From the NCBI GenBank assembly GCA_030744635.1, contig JASLQE010000387.1, positions 1 through 29,017 on the forward strand: a DNA stretch of 29,017 nt. The letters are read 5' to 3'. The stretch comes from Dehalococcoidia bacterium. GTDB lineage: Bacteria > Chloroflexota > Dehalococcoidia > JACVQG01 > JAHKAY01. Below the pieces are notes generated by a model. It did no database searches and was not told where the DNA came from. It saw only the letters and a program-made list of their open reading frames with translations. Made by a program: the position numbers and the translations under genes. The first letter of the stretch is position 1; the number at the start of each line of letters is the position of its first letter. Positions 1 through 7,670 of the stretch are shown here, in pieces.

Positions 1-1
1 G

Positions 2-751
2 CTGGATAAACGCCTGTCCCGTTTGCCGGAGGCCCAGCGGGAGGAGAGCCACCCCGCCCTGCTACAGGATATGAAGGAGCGGATCCGCAAATTCAACACC
101 TGGGGTTGCAACCTGGGACAGAGTGAACGGCGCATTCTTCCCTTCGCTGCCATAGATATCGGCCTTTTCTTCGGGGATGAGACCGCTATGATGGAGGAGT
201 TGGAGGATAAGCTGCGGATGGGGGCGAGGGGGGTGAAGGTGGTGCCGACCTTCACAGGCTACTACCCCGGAGACCGCCGAATGTTCCCGCTATACGACCG
301 CCTGCAGGAGGCCAGTTTACCCATGCTTTCCGATTCCGGCACCGGCGACGGGTTGGGACTGTACATAGACCAGGGCTATGGTGAGCCGGCTAACTTCGCA
401 GATGTGTTCCGCAACTTCCCCCGCCTGAAGTTCATCCTGGCCCATCTGCCCAGCGCCTATTGGGACCAGCGTCTGGATATCGCCAGGCAGTTCCCACAGG
501 TGTATTTTGACACCTCCGGCGGCTTCAGCAGCCAGCAGTGGCAGGGTAGGGACGGTCATCGCTCCTGCGCCGTGGAGGATGCCGCCCGTCTGATGCGCAA
601 TGTGGGCATCCAGAGGGTGCTGTTTGGCACCGATGGCCCGATGGCGGACTTCCGCATCCAGTTTGAGCAGATTATGGAGCTGGCCCTCTCCGACGAGGAG
701 AAACGCCGCATCTTCTCCGAGAACGCCCGGGAACTGTTGGAGCTGGCCTGA
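2..751 (+). CDS. Amidohydrolase-2 family metal-dependent hydrolase, 5' end outside window
   Basis: This is the C-terminal part of an amidohydrolase-superfamily (Amidohydro_2 / ACMSD-like) TIM-barrel protein. The frame is open to the left edge, so the true start lies upstream; the TTG at 23 is only the first start codon visible. The visible part has a mid-barrel strand ending in GVKVVPTF, a segment FILAHLPSAYWD carrying the histidine typical of the family's metal or substrate pocket, and near the C-terminus RVLFGTDGP, where the Asp of GTD is the usual metal-ligand or catalytic acid. It closes with the helix found in this family (SENARELLEL). The reaction cannot be assigned: relatives include decarboxylases and hydrolases of aromatic or lactone substrates. 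The next gene starts 25 bp downstream on the same strand and has its own -10-like element. Confidence 0.8.
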   Translation: MDKRLSRLPEAQREESHPALLQDMKERIRKFNTWGCNLGQSERRILPFAAIDIGLFFGDETAMMEELEDKLRMGARGVKVVPTFTGYYPGDRRMFPLYDRLQEASLPMLSDSGTGDGLGLYIDQGYGEPANFADVFRNFPRLKFILAHLPSAYWDQRLDIARQFPQVYFDTSGGFSSQQWQGRDGHRSCAVEDAARLMRNVGIQRVLFGTDGPMADFRIQFEQIMELALSDEEKRRIFSENARELLELA

Positions 752-764
752 GCGTCCCGTATGC

Positions 765-770
765 GATAAT
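765..770 (+). promoter_or_regulatory. Extended -10 element of the DUF3786 gene
   Basis: TGC followed by GATAAT (TGN extended -10) ends 5 bp before the ATG at 776. No Shine-Dalgarno sequence lies between, and no good -35 is visible at 16-18 bp. The expected transcription start falls on or beside the ATG, so the mRNA would be leaderless. This is inferred from sequence only. Confidence 0.4.
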
Positions 771-775
771 GGGCC

Positions 776-1375
776 ATGCCGGCGGGTGAGCAGCAGGCCT
801 GGGGCATCCTGGCCGGTCTGGACCCGCATGATGTGTGCGTCAGGGCGGATGCCGCCTTCGATAGCTCATCAGGCCTCTACATTCTGAGGTCGTTCAGCCA
901 GGATATCTTTGTCTCCCCCGGGGATAAAACCATATTCGGGCACACCCCCCCGGCGGACATGTTGCTGAATAAGCTCAATCGCTACTCAAGGCTTCCCATA
1001 CTCTGGTATCTGATTGGGGCACAGAATGTGCCCCTTTCGGGGGAACTGATAAAACCCAGCTCTCTGAGCGGCGGCCAGATTTATGAAAAGGGGACACACG
1101 TGCTCCCTTTGGGCCGGATTGCAGAGGAATATGGGAGCGATGTTCCGGAGTTTCTAAGCAGAGGCTTAGAGCTGGGCGGCGAGCCGCTCCGCTATGGGGA
1201 TGCTTCGGTTCAACTCTTCCCCTTCCCTCGGGTTGCCGTTACCCTACTGCTCTGGAGAGGGGATGGCGAGTTCCCCTCACGGACAGACCTGTTGCTTGAC
1301 TCCACATGTGAGCTACACCTGCCCGCGGACATCATCTGGTCCACCGCCATGATGTGCGCCCTTGTGATGTTGTAG
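776..1375 (+). CDS. DUF3786 domain protein
   Basis: A 199-residue protein that I recognise as DUF3786, a family of unknown function found mainly in anaerobes. The most typical part is C-terminal: RTDLLLDSTCELHLPADIIW, with an invariant-looking Cys and a Leu-Pro-Ala-Asp turn. No signal peptide, transmembrane helix or known catalytic motif is apparent. The ATG at 776 is chosen because an extended -10 sequence lies directly in front of it and there is no ribosome binding site, which fits a leaderless transcript. It follows the amidohydrolase by 25 bp. The convergent MFS gene ends 26 bp after its stop. No function should be inferred from the neighbours. Confidence 0.7.
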   Translation: MPAGEQQAWGILAGLDPHDVCVRADAAFDSSSGLYILRSFSQDIFVSPGDKTIFGHTPPADMLLNKLNRYSRLPILWYLIGAQNVPLSGELIKPSSLSGGQIYEKGTHVLPLGRIAEEYGSDVPEFLSRGLELGGEPLRYGDASVQLFPFPRVAVTLLLWRGDGEFPSRTDLLLDSTCELHLPADIIWSTAMMCALVML

Positions 1376-1401
1376 GAGAATGGGGGGGCTTCCCCGGTAG
1401 C

Positions 1402-2631
1402 TTACTTGCCTGTTGGGGCGGTCTCAGAGAAATACCTATCTGACATGGATATGGCTTTCTCCGTAAGGGCAAAGCGGAAAAGGATGCTGGCCCCGATGAC
1501 TGAGGCACCGCACATGAAGCCCAACATCCCGTAGCCCCACTGGGCCACCAGCAGCCCTCCCAGGGACATTCCAACAACAACCCCTCCCTGGTTTCCCGCC
1601 ACCAGGAGCCCCATCAGGGTGCCCCTTGAAAGTCCACCGGCATCGTTGCCCAGCGTCAGCATCACGGTGAAGGCAATGCGAAGTCCCAGCATCAGTATGG
1701 CGGCCATCGCCACCGAGGGCCACAGACCGGCCTCGAGCAGAAATGTAGCCAGGGCAAAGGCCAGTATTCCCAACAGGATGGTCGCAGACCGGTTCAGGCG
1801 GTTGCGGTGTCCGGCCACCCTGCCCCCCAAAAGCCCGCCCACTATGGTGCCCAGGGCAAACAGGGATACCGGCAGGGCTACCTGCGAGGCGGTTAGCCCA
1901 TACACCTCTCGCAGGAACGGTGGGAAGAAAATCAAAAGAATACCGTAGACGCCCTGCAGCAGAATTGCCATCGCCAACAGTTTCAGGCTTAACCGTAAGG
2001 AGAGAACTCGCCTGAGCCGGGCGGTATACCCCACCGAGCTACTGCGGGTGCCGGGAAGGCTTGGGGACAAAAAGAAGAAGGCCGCACCGGAGAGGAGCAG
2101 GAACAGCCCCACCGCTACAAAGGAGGCCCGCCACCCCATCAAGTCCCCAAGCACTGCCAGCAGCGGGACACCCACCAGGTTTGCGGTCCCCGGCATAGCT
2201 ACGAAGAACCCAGTTGCTCGTGCCTTTTTCTCCTGAGGGAAGGTGTCTCCGATAAGGGCCATTGCGGTGGGTGGTATCATTCCGGAGCCTATTCCCACCA
2301 GGATGCGAAAACCGGCCAGGACGACGAAGCTATCGGAGACAGCGGTGCCCAGCGCTCCGGCACCGGCCAGGGCCGCACCCAGGAGTAGCAAAGGCCTGCG
2401 TCCGTAGATATCAGACAGCGGCCCCACCAAGAGGCCTGTGGCGGACCAGGGGACCGCGGAGAAGGTCACAAGCTGTGCCAGGAGCGGGACACTGGTACCC
2501 AGGTCCTGGGCCATGTCCGGCAGCAGGGGTCCCAGCATAAAGAGTCCGGCAACCACATTGAATAACAGGGCACCCACGCCGGTGAGCATCACCCATGGAT
2601 GGGCAGGCCTGACTACGGTTCCTGTGCTCAA
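1402..2631 (-). CDS. Major facilitator superfamily transporter (MFS_1)
   Basis: A 409-residue integral membrane protein with about 12 hydrophobic segments. Visible MFS signatures are the loop 2-3 motif A (GPLSDIYGRRPLL) and a TM4 region RILVGIGSGMIPPTAM, similar to motif B of proton-driven drug/H+ antiporters. It is expected to act in the cytoplasmic membrane as a secondary transporter, probably an exporter, but the substrate cannot be read from sequence. The assumed start is a TTG at 2631 with only a weak ribosome binding site. An internal ATG about 15 residues later, directly before the first membrane segment, is an alternative. The QueG-like gene lies 115 bp upstream on the same strand, with a strong hairpin between them, so separate transcription is likely. 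Confidence 0.85.
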   Translation of the reverse strand: MSTGTVVRPAHPWVMLTGVGALLFNVVAGLFMLGPLLPDMAQDLGTSVPLLAQLVTFSAVPWSATGLLVGPLSDIYGRRPLLLLGAALAGAGALGTAVSDSFVVLAGFRILVGIGSGMIPPTAMALIGDTFPQEKKARATGFFVAMPGTANLVGVPLLAVLGDLMGWRASFVAVGLFLLLSGAAFFFLSPSLPGTRSSSVGYTARLRRVLSLRLSLKLLAMAILLQGVYGILLIFFPPFLREVYGLTASQVALPVSLFALGTIVGGLLGGRVAGHRNRLNRSATILLGILAFALATFLLEAGLWPSVAMAAILMLGLRIAFTVMLTLGNDAGGLSRGTLMGLLVAGNQGGVVVGMSLGGLLVAQWGYGMLGFMCGASVIGASILFRFALTEKAISMSDRYFSETAPTGK

Positions 2632-2650
2632 CGTTATGTTTCGCTTGTGT

Positions 2651-2686
2651 CCACCCAGAACGCACTACCAACCCGGTTCTGGGTGG
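2651..2686. terminator. Perfect 11-bp inverted repeat between QueG-like and MFS genes
   Basis: CCACCCAGAAC at 2651-2661 is the exact reverse complement of 2676-2686, with a 14-nt loop. It follows the stop of the minus-strand QueG-like gene (2747) and precedes the MFS start (2631). No U-tract follows it in the minus direction, so it may be a stability or attenuation hairpin rather than an intrinsic terminator. Confidence 0.4.
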
Positions 2687-2746
2687 GTAGAGGTGGCCCC
2701 GGAATAGCAAACGCCTGTGCTAAGTTGAGGCATAGAACCAACATAA

Positions 2747-3916
2747 TCAATAGCCTCCAGTTGACCGTGATACGCCAGACGCGGCAATAATCTCACTCCG
2801 GGCATATTCGGAACATTCGGTAGCCAGGCTACCCTCCAGGATTTCCATGGCGCCCCGGCCTCCAATCCGCCCCAGCGCCCAGGCGGCGTGGCCGCGGACC
2901 AGCTCATCTGGGTCTCGCATCGCCCGGGCTAGGTGTGGAACGGCCTCCTCCTGTCCCAGGTTGCCCAGGGCCACTGCGACGTTCCGCTGCACATACCGCC
3001 CGTCCTTGATGTAGTGCAGCAGCGGGTATACTTTGTTGCGGAAGTACTCGGCGGACATATTGAGCAGCTTCTCCAGCCGGAAATCAGCGGCCACTTGCGC
3101 AGTGTACGCATGGGGAGGCAGCTTGGCCTTGAGCCGGGGCTGGTTGTGCGGACACACCTGCTGGCAGATGTCGCAGCCGTATATCCAGACGCCCATACGC
3201 TCTCTTATGTCCATGGGCAGCACCGTCTGTCCATCTCCCAGGAACGACCCCGGCGTGGCGTAGGAGTTGTAGGCCACACACATGAGGGGGTTCATCCTTA
3301 GGGGCTCGTAGAGGGCCCCAGTAGGGCAGGCATCTATGCACAGAGTGCACTTGTCTGGGCAGCTGACCTGCATCGTCGGCCGGTCATATTCCAGCTCCCC
3401 ATCTATGACCAGGGTGTCTATCTCGATGAACGAGCCGATACCCTCGGCAAAGGCGAAGCAGTTCTTGCCGAAGGTAGTCACCCCGGCGCGGGCGCCCGCC
3501 TGCCGGGCTGGAGGATTCACACCTCCCCTGCTGGTAAAGAACCCCTGCTTCTCCAGGAACTCCCTCAGCAGACGGTAGCGGGCACGGGGAATGGGGAGGG
3601 GCGTGCCGCCCCCATGGCCCAGGTAGAGCCGCCCAATCCTGCCCACCATCTTCGGTGGAAAGCTCTTCTTGAAGTAGTCGTAGACGGCAACTACGATGGT
3701 CCTAGCCTCGGGCATGGCGTTCCGGGGGTCGGCGGCCCGCAGCAGCCGCTGGTTGTCCCCCATGGCCCAATCGTACATGTGGAGGCGGCTGGAAAGCTCC
3801 CGTTGATAGATGGGGAAGCTCTCGGCGGGGGTGAACCCCACCCGGTCATAGCCGAGACGCAGCGCGTACTCTTTAATATCAGAGCTGACCGAGATGGTTG
3901 AATCCCCTTCCGGCAA
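2747..3916 (-). CDS. QueG-like double 4Fe-4S protein with C-terminal HEAT repeats
   Basis: A 389-residue protein related to epoxyqueuosine reductase QueG, the cobalamin-dependent enzyme of queuosine tRNA modification, and more distantly to reductive dehalogenases. Two ferredoxin-like clusters are visible: Cys186, 190, 193 and 197 (ending CIDACPTGAL) and Cys213, 248, 251 and 255 (YGCDICQQVCPHN). HEAT-like repeats follow at about 300-370 (RNVAVALGNLG, RGHAAWALGRIGG), as in QueG. Two deviations stand out. The spacing of the first cluster is C-x3-C-x2-C-x3-C. The catalytic Asp of QueG, found about 19 residues before GKN, aligns by eye with Gly131. The protein may therefore be a paralog with another reductive activity. 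The start is a TTG at 3916; an in-frame stop lies a few codons upstream. It is soluble and cytoplasmic, with no Tat signal. Confidence 0.75.
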   Translation of the reverse strand: MPEGDSTISVSSDIKEYALRLGYDRVGFTPAESFPIYQRELSSRLHMYDWAMGDNQRLLRAADPRNAMPEARTIVVAVYDYFKKSFPPKMVGRIGRLYLGHGGGTPLPIPRARYRLLREFLEKQGFFTSRGGVNPPARQAGARAGVTTFGKNCFAFAEGIGSFIEIDTLVIDGELEYDRPTMQVSCPDKCTLCIDACPTGALYEPLRMNPLMCVAYNSYATPGSFLGDGQTVLPMDIRERMGVWIYGCDICQQVCPHNQPRLKAKLPPHAYTAQVAADFRLEKLLNMSAEYFRNKVYPLLHYIKDGRYVQRNVAVALGNLGQEEAVPHLARAMRDPDELVRGHAAWALGRIGGRGAMEILEGSLATECSEYARSEIIAASGVSRSTGGY

Positions 3917-4060
3917 ACCGGTGAATTACCATCCCAAGATTACCACAGATTGGGTGTGGCATTCAGGTGTAGAGTAATAAGGGGGTAATGGGACACAGCA
4001 ATTTGGCTATGGCAGAGGACTAATTTTCCAATATGAGAGAAACACGATAAAAACAGAAAA

Positions 4061-4133
4061 TGGGCGATAGTGGAATTGAACCACTGACCCCTGCGATGTC
4101 AACGCAGTGCTCTAACCCCTGAGCTAATCGCCC
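4061..4133 (-). tRNA. tRNA-Val (anticodon GAC)
   Basis: The reverse complement folds into a complete cloverleaf. Acceptor GGGCGAT pairs with ATCGCCC and is followed by discriminator A. The D-arm is GCTC..GAGC, the anticodon stem CTGCG/CGCAG has loop TTGACAT (anticodon GAC, reading GUC valine codons), the variable loop has 5 nt, and the T-arm AGTGG/CCACT has loop TTCAATT. It is 73 nt long without an encoded CCA. A T-rich stretch follows on the minus strand (TTTTCTGTTTTT) and may help termination. Confidence 0.95.
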
Positions 4134-4144
4134 ATAGCGCAGAT

Positions 4145-4173
4145 ATTGTAGCAAAGGGGTAATATAGCGTCAA
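4145..4173 (-). promoter_or_regulatory. Sigma-70 promoter of tRNA-Val
   Basis: On the minus strand TTGACG (4173-4168) and TACAAT (4150-4145) are separated by exactly 17 bp, 12 bp upstream of the first tRNA base. This is one of the best promoter matches in the window. Confidence 0.75.
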
Positions 4174-4339
4174 CGCAGCAGGGATGGAGTCTCTGGGGTG
4201 GAATTTGTGCTGCCCACCGGCCCGCCCAGTAAGATTGTACTGGGGGACTTCGCCCCCCAACCCCCCCCTAAGACATGTATAACAGACACTTCTTCTTCAC
4301 CCACCTAACCTCAGTCTTTCTGCTGGGGCCTCCAGGCCT

Positions 4340-4345
4340 TATAAT
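4340..4345 (+). promoter_or_regulatory. Possible -10 element for the crotonase gene
   Basis: A perfect TATAAT lies 50 bp before the GTG start of the crotonase gene. The hexamer 17 bp upstream (TTTCTG) is a poor -35, so the assignment is tentative. Confidence 0.35.
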
Positions 4346-4395
4346 GTGGGCAAGTACACCACCGGGCAGTAGCTCTTCCCGGTGGAGGAGGGACC

Positions 4396-5178
4396 GTGAG
4401 CAAAGTAGTCACCGAAGTCAGAGGCCGTAGCTTCATTGTAACCATCAACCGTCCCCAGGTGCGCAACGCCGTGGACGGTGAGACGGCGGGGCTGCTTCTG
4501 AAAGCGGTGGACGAGTTCCGCCGGGACGAATACTTGGATGTGCTCATCATCATCGGCGCCGGGGACCTGTCCTTCTGCGCCGGTGCCGACCTCAAGGCCC
4601 TTGACGGCCTGCTACAACACCCCGGGGCCGAGGCCACAGGCCCCATGGGTGTCAGCCGTATCACTGACCTGCCCAAACCCGTCATCGCCGCCATAAACGG
4701 CTACTGCCTGGCTGGGGGCCTGGAGCTGGCCTGCTGGTGCGATTTCCGCATCGCCGATAGCACTGCCACCTTCGGAGTCCTCAACCGCCGCTGGGGTGTG
4801 CCGCTGATAGACGGAGGCACTCAGCGCCTGCCCCAGATAGTGGGCCTGGGCAACGCACTCTATCTGATTGAGACCGGTGCACAGATAGATGCCTCCCAGG
4901 CCCTCCGCATGGGGCTGGTGCAGGAGGTGGTACCCCCGGGGCAGGCCCTGGGCCGCGTACTGGAGCTGGCCGCCGTCATGTCCACCTATCCCCAGGCCAG
5001 CTTGCGCACAGACCGGCTCTGCACATACCAGGGACTGTCTTTGTCGCTATCCGAGGGGCTGGAGCTGGAGAAGCGGCTTCATCGGGGCAGCCTGACTGAC
5101 CCCAATATGTCGGACGGACTGGAGCGCTTCATCACCGGCCAGAGGCCGCAGCCACCCCGCCCCCCGGCCCTTTCCTGA
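4396..5178 (+). CDS. Enoyl-CoA hydratase/isomerase (crotonase) family protein
   Basis: A 260-residue protein of the crotonase fold, normally cytosolic and acting on acyl-CoA thioesters. The oxyanion-hole segments are clear: SFCAGADLKAL near residue 60, and NGYCLAGGLELAC near 101-113. Of the two catalytic acids of true hydratases (Glu144 and Glu164 in the rat enzyme), the first is present as Glu110. The second position is Asn130, within FGVLNRRWGVPLIDGGTQRL. A normal two-acid hydratase mechanism is therefore unlikely; isomerase, hydrolase or another crotonase chemistry is possible. I recall the RRWGVPLIDGG signature from a broad subgroup annotated only as enoyl-CoA hydratase-like. The GTG start at 4396 follows a GGAGGAGG ribosome binding site. 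rarA starts 43 bp downstream. Confidence 0.85.
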   Translation: MSKVVTEVRGRSFIVTINRPQVRNAVDGETAGLLLKAVDEFRRDEYLDVLIIIGAGDLSFCAGADLKALDGLLQHPGAEATGPMGVSRITDLPKPVIAAINGYCLAGGLELACWCDFRIADSTATFGVLNRRWGVPLIDGGTQRLPQIVGLGNALYLIETGAQIDASQALRMGLVQEVVPPGQALGRVLELAAVMSTYPQASLRTDRLCTYQGLSLSLSEGLELEKRLHRGSLTDPNMSDGLERFITGQRPQPPRPPALS

Positions 5179-5197
5179 TTACCCGGGGCCTGCGTGC

Positions 5198-5203
5198 TAC
5201 AAT
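5198..5203 (+). promoter_or_regulatory. Extended -10 element of rarA
   Basis: TGC followed by TACAAT (TGN extended -10) places the transcription start near 5210. The GTG at 5210 would then lie at or before the 5' end of the mRNA. The GTG at 5222, with GGAGG at 5212-5216, becomes the sensible start codon. Confidence 0.45.
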
Positions 5204-5221
5204 GGTTGCGTGGAGGTTCCG

Positions 5222-6577
5222 GTGGACCTGTTTGAGCAGCAGCGCCGTGAGCAGACCGCCAGGGAGGCCCCCCTGGCCGCCCGCATGCGCCCCAGGAGCT
5301 TCGATGAGTTCGTGGGCCAGGCGCATCTGGTGGCACCGGAAAGGGTGCTACGCAAAGCCATTGAGGCTGACCAGGTGCCATCCATGGTGCTGTGGGGGCC
5401 TCCGGGCAGCGGCAAGACCACCCTGGCTTTTCTCATCTCCTCCCTTACCCGCTCCCACTTCGAGCCTGTCAGCGCCGTAACTGCCGGCGTGGCCGACCTG
5501 CGCCGCATAGTGGAGGAGGCTCGCCAACGCCGCGCCATGTACAGCAGGCGTACCATCCTCTTTGTGGATGAAATCCATCGGTTCAACAAGGCACAGCAGG
5601 ATGTCATCCTGCCCCATGTGGAGGAGGGGGTAGTGACCTTCATCGGGGCCACCACCGAGAACCCCTCGTTTGAGGTGGTCTCCCCGCTACTCTCCCGCAG
5701 CCGGGTGTTCTCGCTGGAGCCTCTGACACGGGAGGAGGTCAGCAGCATCGTGGAGTGGGCGCTCAAGGATTCGGAGAGGGGGCTGTGGGGGCTGAAGGTG
5801 GAGATGGCCGGAGAGGCCATGGACTTCCTGGTGGAGATGGCGGGAGGCGACGCCCGGGTGGCCCTCAACACCCTGGAGCTGACCGCTACCGCAACGGCTC
5901 CCGGCCCCGATGGGGTACGGCACATCCCCCTGGACACTATTGTTGATGCCGTACAGAAGCCGGCCTTGCTCTACGATAAGGCGGGCGACCAGCACTATGA
6001 CACCATCTCCGCCTTTATCAAGTCCGTCCGGGGCTCGGACCCTGATGCCGCAGTATACTGGCTGACCCGCATGATAGAGGCCGGGGAGGATCCCCTGTTC
6101 ATCGCCCGCAGACTGGTAATCCTGGCGGCGGAGGACATCGGACTGGCCGAACCCCAGGGGCTGCCGGTGGCGGTGGCCGCCTACCAGGCGGTGCACTTCG
6201 TCGGCATGCCGGAAGGGGCTATCCCCCTGGCCGAAGCCACCGTTTACCTGGCCACCGCTCCCAAGAGCAACACTACTTACGCCGCCCTCAACCGTGCCCG
6301 GGAGGAGGTGAAGAAGAGCCGACACCAGTCGGTGCCCCTGCACCTGCGTAACCCAGTGACCGGCCTGATGAAGCAGAAGGGATACGGCAAAGGATACAAG
6401 TACGCCCATGATTTTGAGGGCCATTTCGTGAATATGGACTTTCTGCCCCAATCGCTCCAGGGTCGGCGCTTCTACTACCCGGCGGAGCAGGGCTATGAGA
6501 AGGAGATAGCGCAGCGCCTCAAACAATGGTGGCGGGAGAAGAAGCCCGGGACGGAGCTACCAGATGAGTCTGGATGA
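5222..6577 (+). CDS. rarA: Replication-associated recombination protein A (RarA/MgsA), AAA+ ATPase
   Basis: A 451-residue clamp-loader-like AAA+ ATPase that acts at stalled replication forks with SSB and RecA. Visible elements are the family N-terminus MDLFEQQ and PLAARMRPRSFDEFVGQ, Walker A GPPGSGKT at residues 59-66, Walker B ILFVDEIHRF, sensor 1 FIGATTENPSF and arginine-finger segment SPLLSRSRVF. The RarA-specific C-terminal tetramerisation region includes YDKAGDQHYDTISAFIKS and AAEDIGLAEPQGL. The length fits the family. I chose the GTG at 5222 over the in-frame GTG at 5210 because of the GGAGG 5 bp upstream, the position of the -10 element and the canonical MDLF start. This is a housekeeping gene with no functional link to the crotonase upstream; a palindromic repeat follows its stop. 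Confidence 0.93.
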   Translation: MDLFEQQRREQTAREAPLAARMRPRSFDEFVGQAHLVAPERVLRKAIEADQVPSMVLWGPPGSGKTTLAFLISSLTRSHFEPVSAVTAGVADLRRIVEEARQRRAMYSRRTILFVDEIHRFNKAQQDVILPHVEEGVVTFIGATTENPSFEVVSPLLSRSRVFSLEPLTREEVSSIVEWALKDSERGLWGLKVEMAGEAMDFLVEMAGGDARVALNTLELTATATAPGPDGVRHIPLDTIVDAVQKPALLYDKAGDQHYDTISAFIKSVRGSDPDAAVYWLTRMIEAGEDPLFIARRLVILAAEDIGLAEPQGLPVAVAAYQAVHFVGMPEGAIPLAEATVYLATAPKSNTTYAALNRAREEVKKSRHQSVPLHLRNPVTGLMKQKGYGKGYKYAHDFEGHFVNMDFLPQSLQGRRFYYPAEQGYEKEIAQRLKQWWREKKPGTELPDESG

Positions 6578-6580
6578 GAC

Positions 6581-6750
6581 CTCTCGCCCTTCGGACTGGC
6601 TCAGGGCGGCGGTCTCAAAGCCGCCGTGGTGTCTGAAGGACTCTCCGCCTTACGGTTCGAAGGACTCCGGACTCCTTCGGAGAGTCCGATACTTCGTTCG
6701 GACCGGATTCCTACGGAGAACCTGTCGAACCATGAGCGGCGAGTCGGGTA
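6581..6750. repeat. Dispersed palindromic intergenic repeat, copy 1
   Basis: The stretch between rarA and the SDR gene is made of short inverted repeats: GGCGGC/GCCGCC at 6605-6625, and GGACTC-CTTCGGA-GAGTCC at 6669-6687. It also carries modules found in the other copies: GGACTCTCCGCCTTACGG, AGTCCGATACT and GACTGGCTCAGGG. A short open frame runs through it (about 6564-6818), but its composition comes from the repeat and I do not consider it a gene. Confidence 0.65.
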
Positions 6751-6814
6751 AGAAGGTGAGCATGGCCCGGCTGCGGTATCCGTGGAGCATGAATCAAAAT
6801 AAAAGGGGGTGGTC

Positions 6815-7566
6815 ATGAGACTTGAAGGCAAGGTAGCTCTGGTTACAGGGGCGGGGTCTGGCATTGGCAGGGCCATAGCCGTGAAGTTCGCCACGGAGGG
6901 GGCCGCTGTGGTAGTGGGCGATATCAACGAGGAAACAGCGGCGGCAACCGCAGAAAAAGTGCGCTCAGCGGGTGTAGCGGGGCTGTCTATTAAGGCCGAT
7001 GTGTCCAGCACCATGGAGACACAGGACATGGTCGCCAGGGCAGTGGCCGAGCTGGGGCGCATAGACATCCTGGTAAACAATGCGGGTGTCGGGGACTACA
7101 AGCCTTTTCTGGAGATAACGGAGGAGGCCTGGGACCGGTTCTGTCCATTCACCTGAAGGGCGCTTTCAACTGCACCAAAGCGGTGCTTGGCGATATGCTG
7201 GCCCGGCGTAGTGGCTGCATAGTCAACATCTCCTCGCTGGCGGGGACAACCGGCACCCCTTTCCATGTCCACTATTCAGCGGCCAAGGCGGGCATCATTG
7301 GCCTTACCAAGTCCCTGGCCAAAGAGATTGCACGGCACGGTGTTAGGATCAACGCCGTGGCCCCGGGATGGATTGACACCCCCCTGGGCCGCCAGGCCGA
7401 GGAGTACTTCGCCCGGCTGACCTCGCGCAACCGTATAGTAAGACCTCCCCTCGGCGTATCGGGCACGCCGGAAGATATTGCGGCTGCCTGCACCTACCTG
7501 GCGTCCGATGAGGCGGGTTTTGTTACCGGCCAGGTGTTAAGCCCTAACGGGGGGGCCTGGATTTAA
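6815..7566 (+). pseudogene. Short-chain dehydrogenase/reductase, interrupted by a 1-base frameshift
   Basis: This is a classical SDR (NAD(P)-dependent oxidoreductase, FabG-like). Part one (6815-7140) carries TGAGSGIG for cofactor binding and NNAG. Part two (to 7566) carries NISSLAG with the catalytic Ser, HYSAAKAG with the Tyr-x3-Lys pair, and the C-terminal TGQVLSPNGG. The frame breaks at about 7138-7140: after EEAWDR the reading runs to a stop at 7156, while the next frame continues with LSIHLKGAFNCTKAV. A single missing base, probably a G after CGG, explains it. Repaired, the protein is 250 residues, the normal size, with all catalytic residues. I prefer ATG 6815, preceded by AAAGGGGG, to the in-frame GTG at 6809. 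The break may be a sequencing or assembly error or a real mutation. Confidence 0.85.
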
Positions 7567-7606
7567 GGCCGTGCCTCAGCTCTGGTGCGGCACCGGGAGC
7601 TGCCGA

Positions 7607-7635
7607 TTGCCTGTCAGGGCGTGTAGTGCTATGCT
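7607..7635 (+). promoter_or_regulatory. Promoter of the first CoA-transferase gene
   Basis: TTGCCT (7607-7612) and TATGCT (7630-7635) are separated by 17 bp. This predicts a start near 7642, about 30 bp ahead of the ATG at 7671. It supports that start over an in-frame ATG at about 7626-7631. Confidence 0.5.
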
Positions 7636-7670
7636 GTGAGGCAAATATTCAAAGAGCAAAGGGGGGTAAG

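Larger units (their letters stand above)
3917..4395. other. Intergenic region with tRNA-Val and hairpins
   Basis: This 479-bp gap holds the tRNA-Val gene with its promoter (4061-4173) and two overlapping GC hairpins at 4225-4258: CCCAGTA/TACTGGG, then GGGGG-ACTTCG-CCCCC. A possible -10 for the crotonase gene lies at 4340-4345. I see no further gene. Confidence 0.6.

Noticed and set aside
5210..5221. GTG at 5210 as rarA start
   Set aside because: It lies at the predicted transcription start, before the GGAGG site; GTG 5222 gives the canonical MDLF start.
5687..6526. Long open frame antisense to rarA
   Set aside because: It lies opposite a clear RarA coding region; long antisense frames are common in GC-rich genes.
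6564..6818. Short open frame overlapping the end of rarA
   Set aside because: Most of it is palindromic repeat sequence; there is no ribosome binding site and the product resembles nothing.
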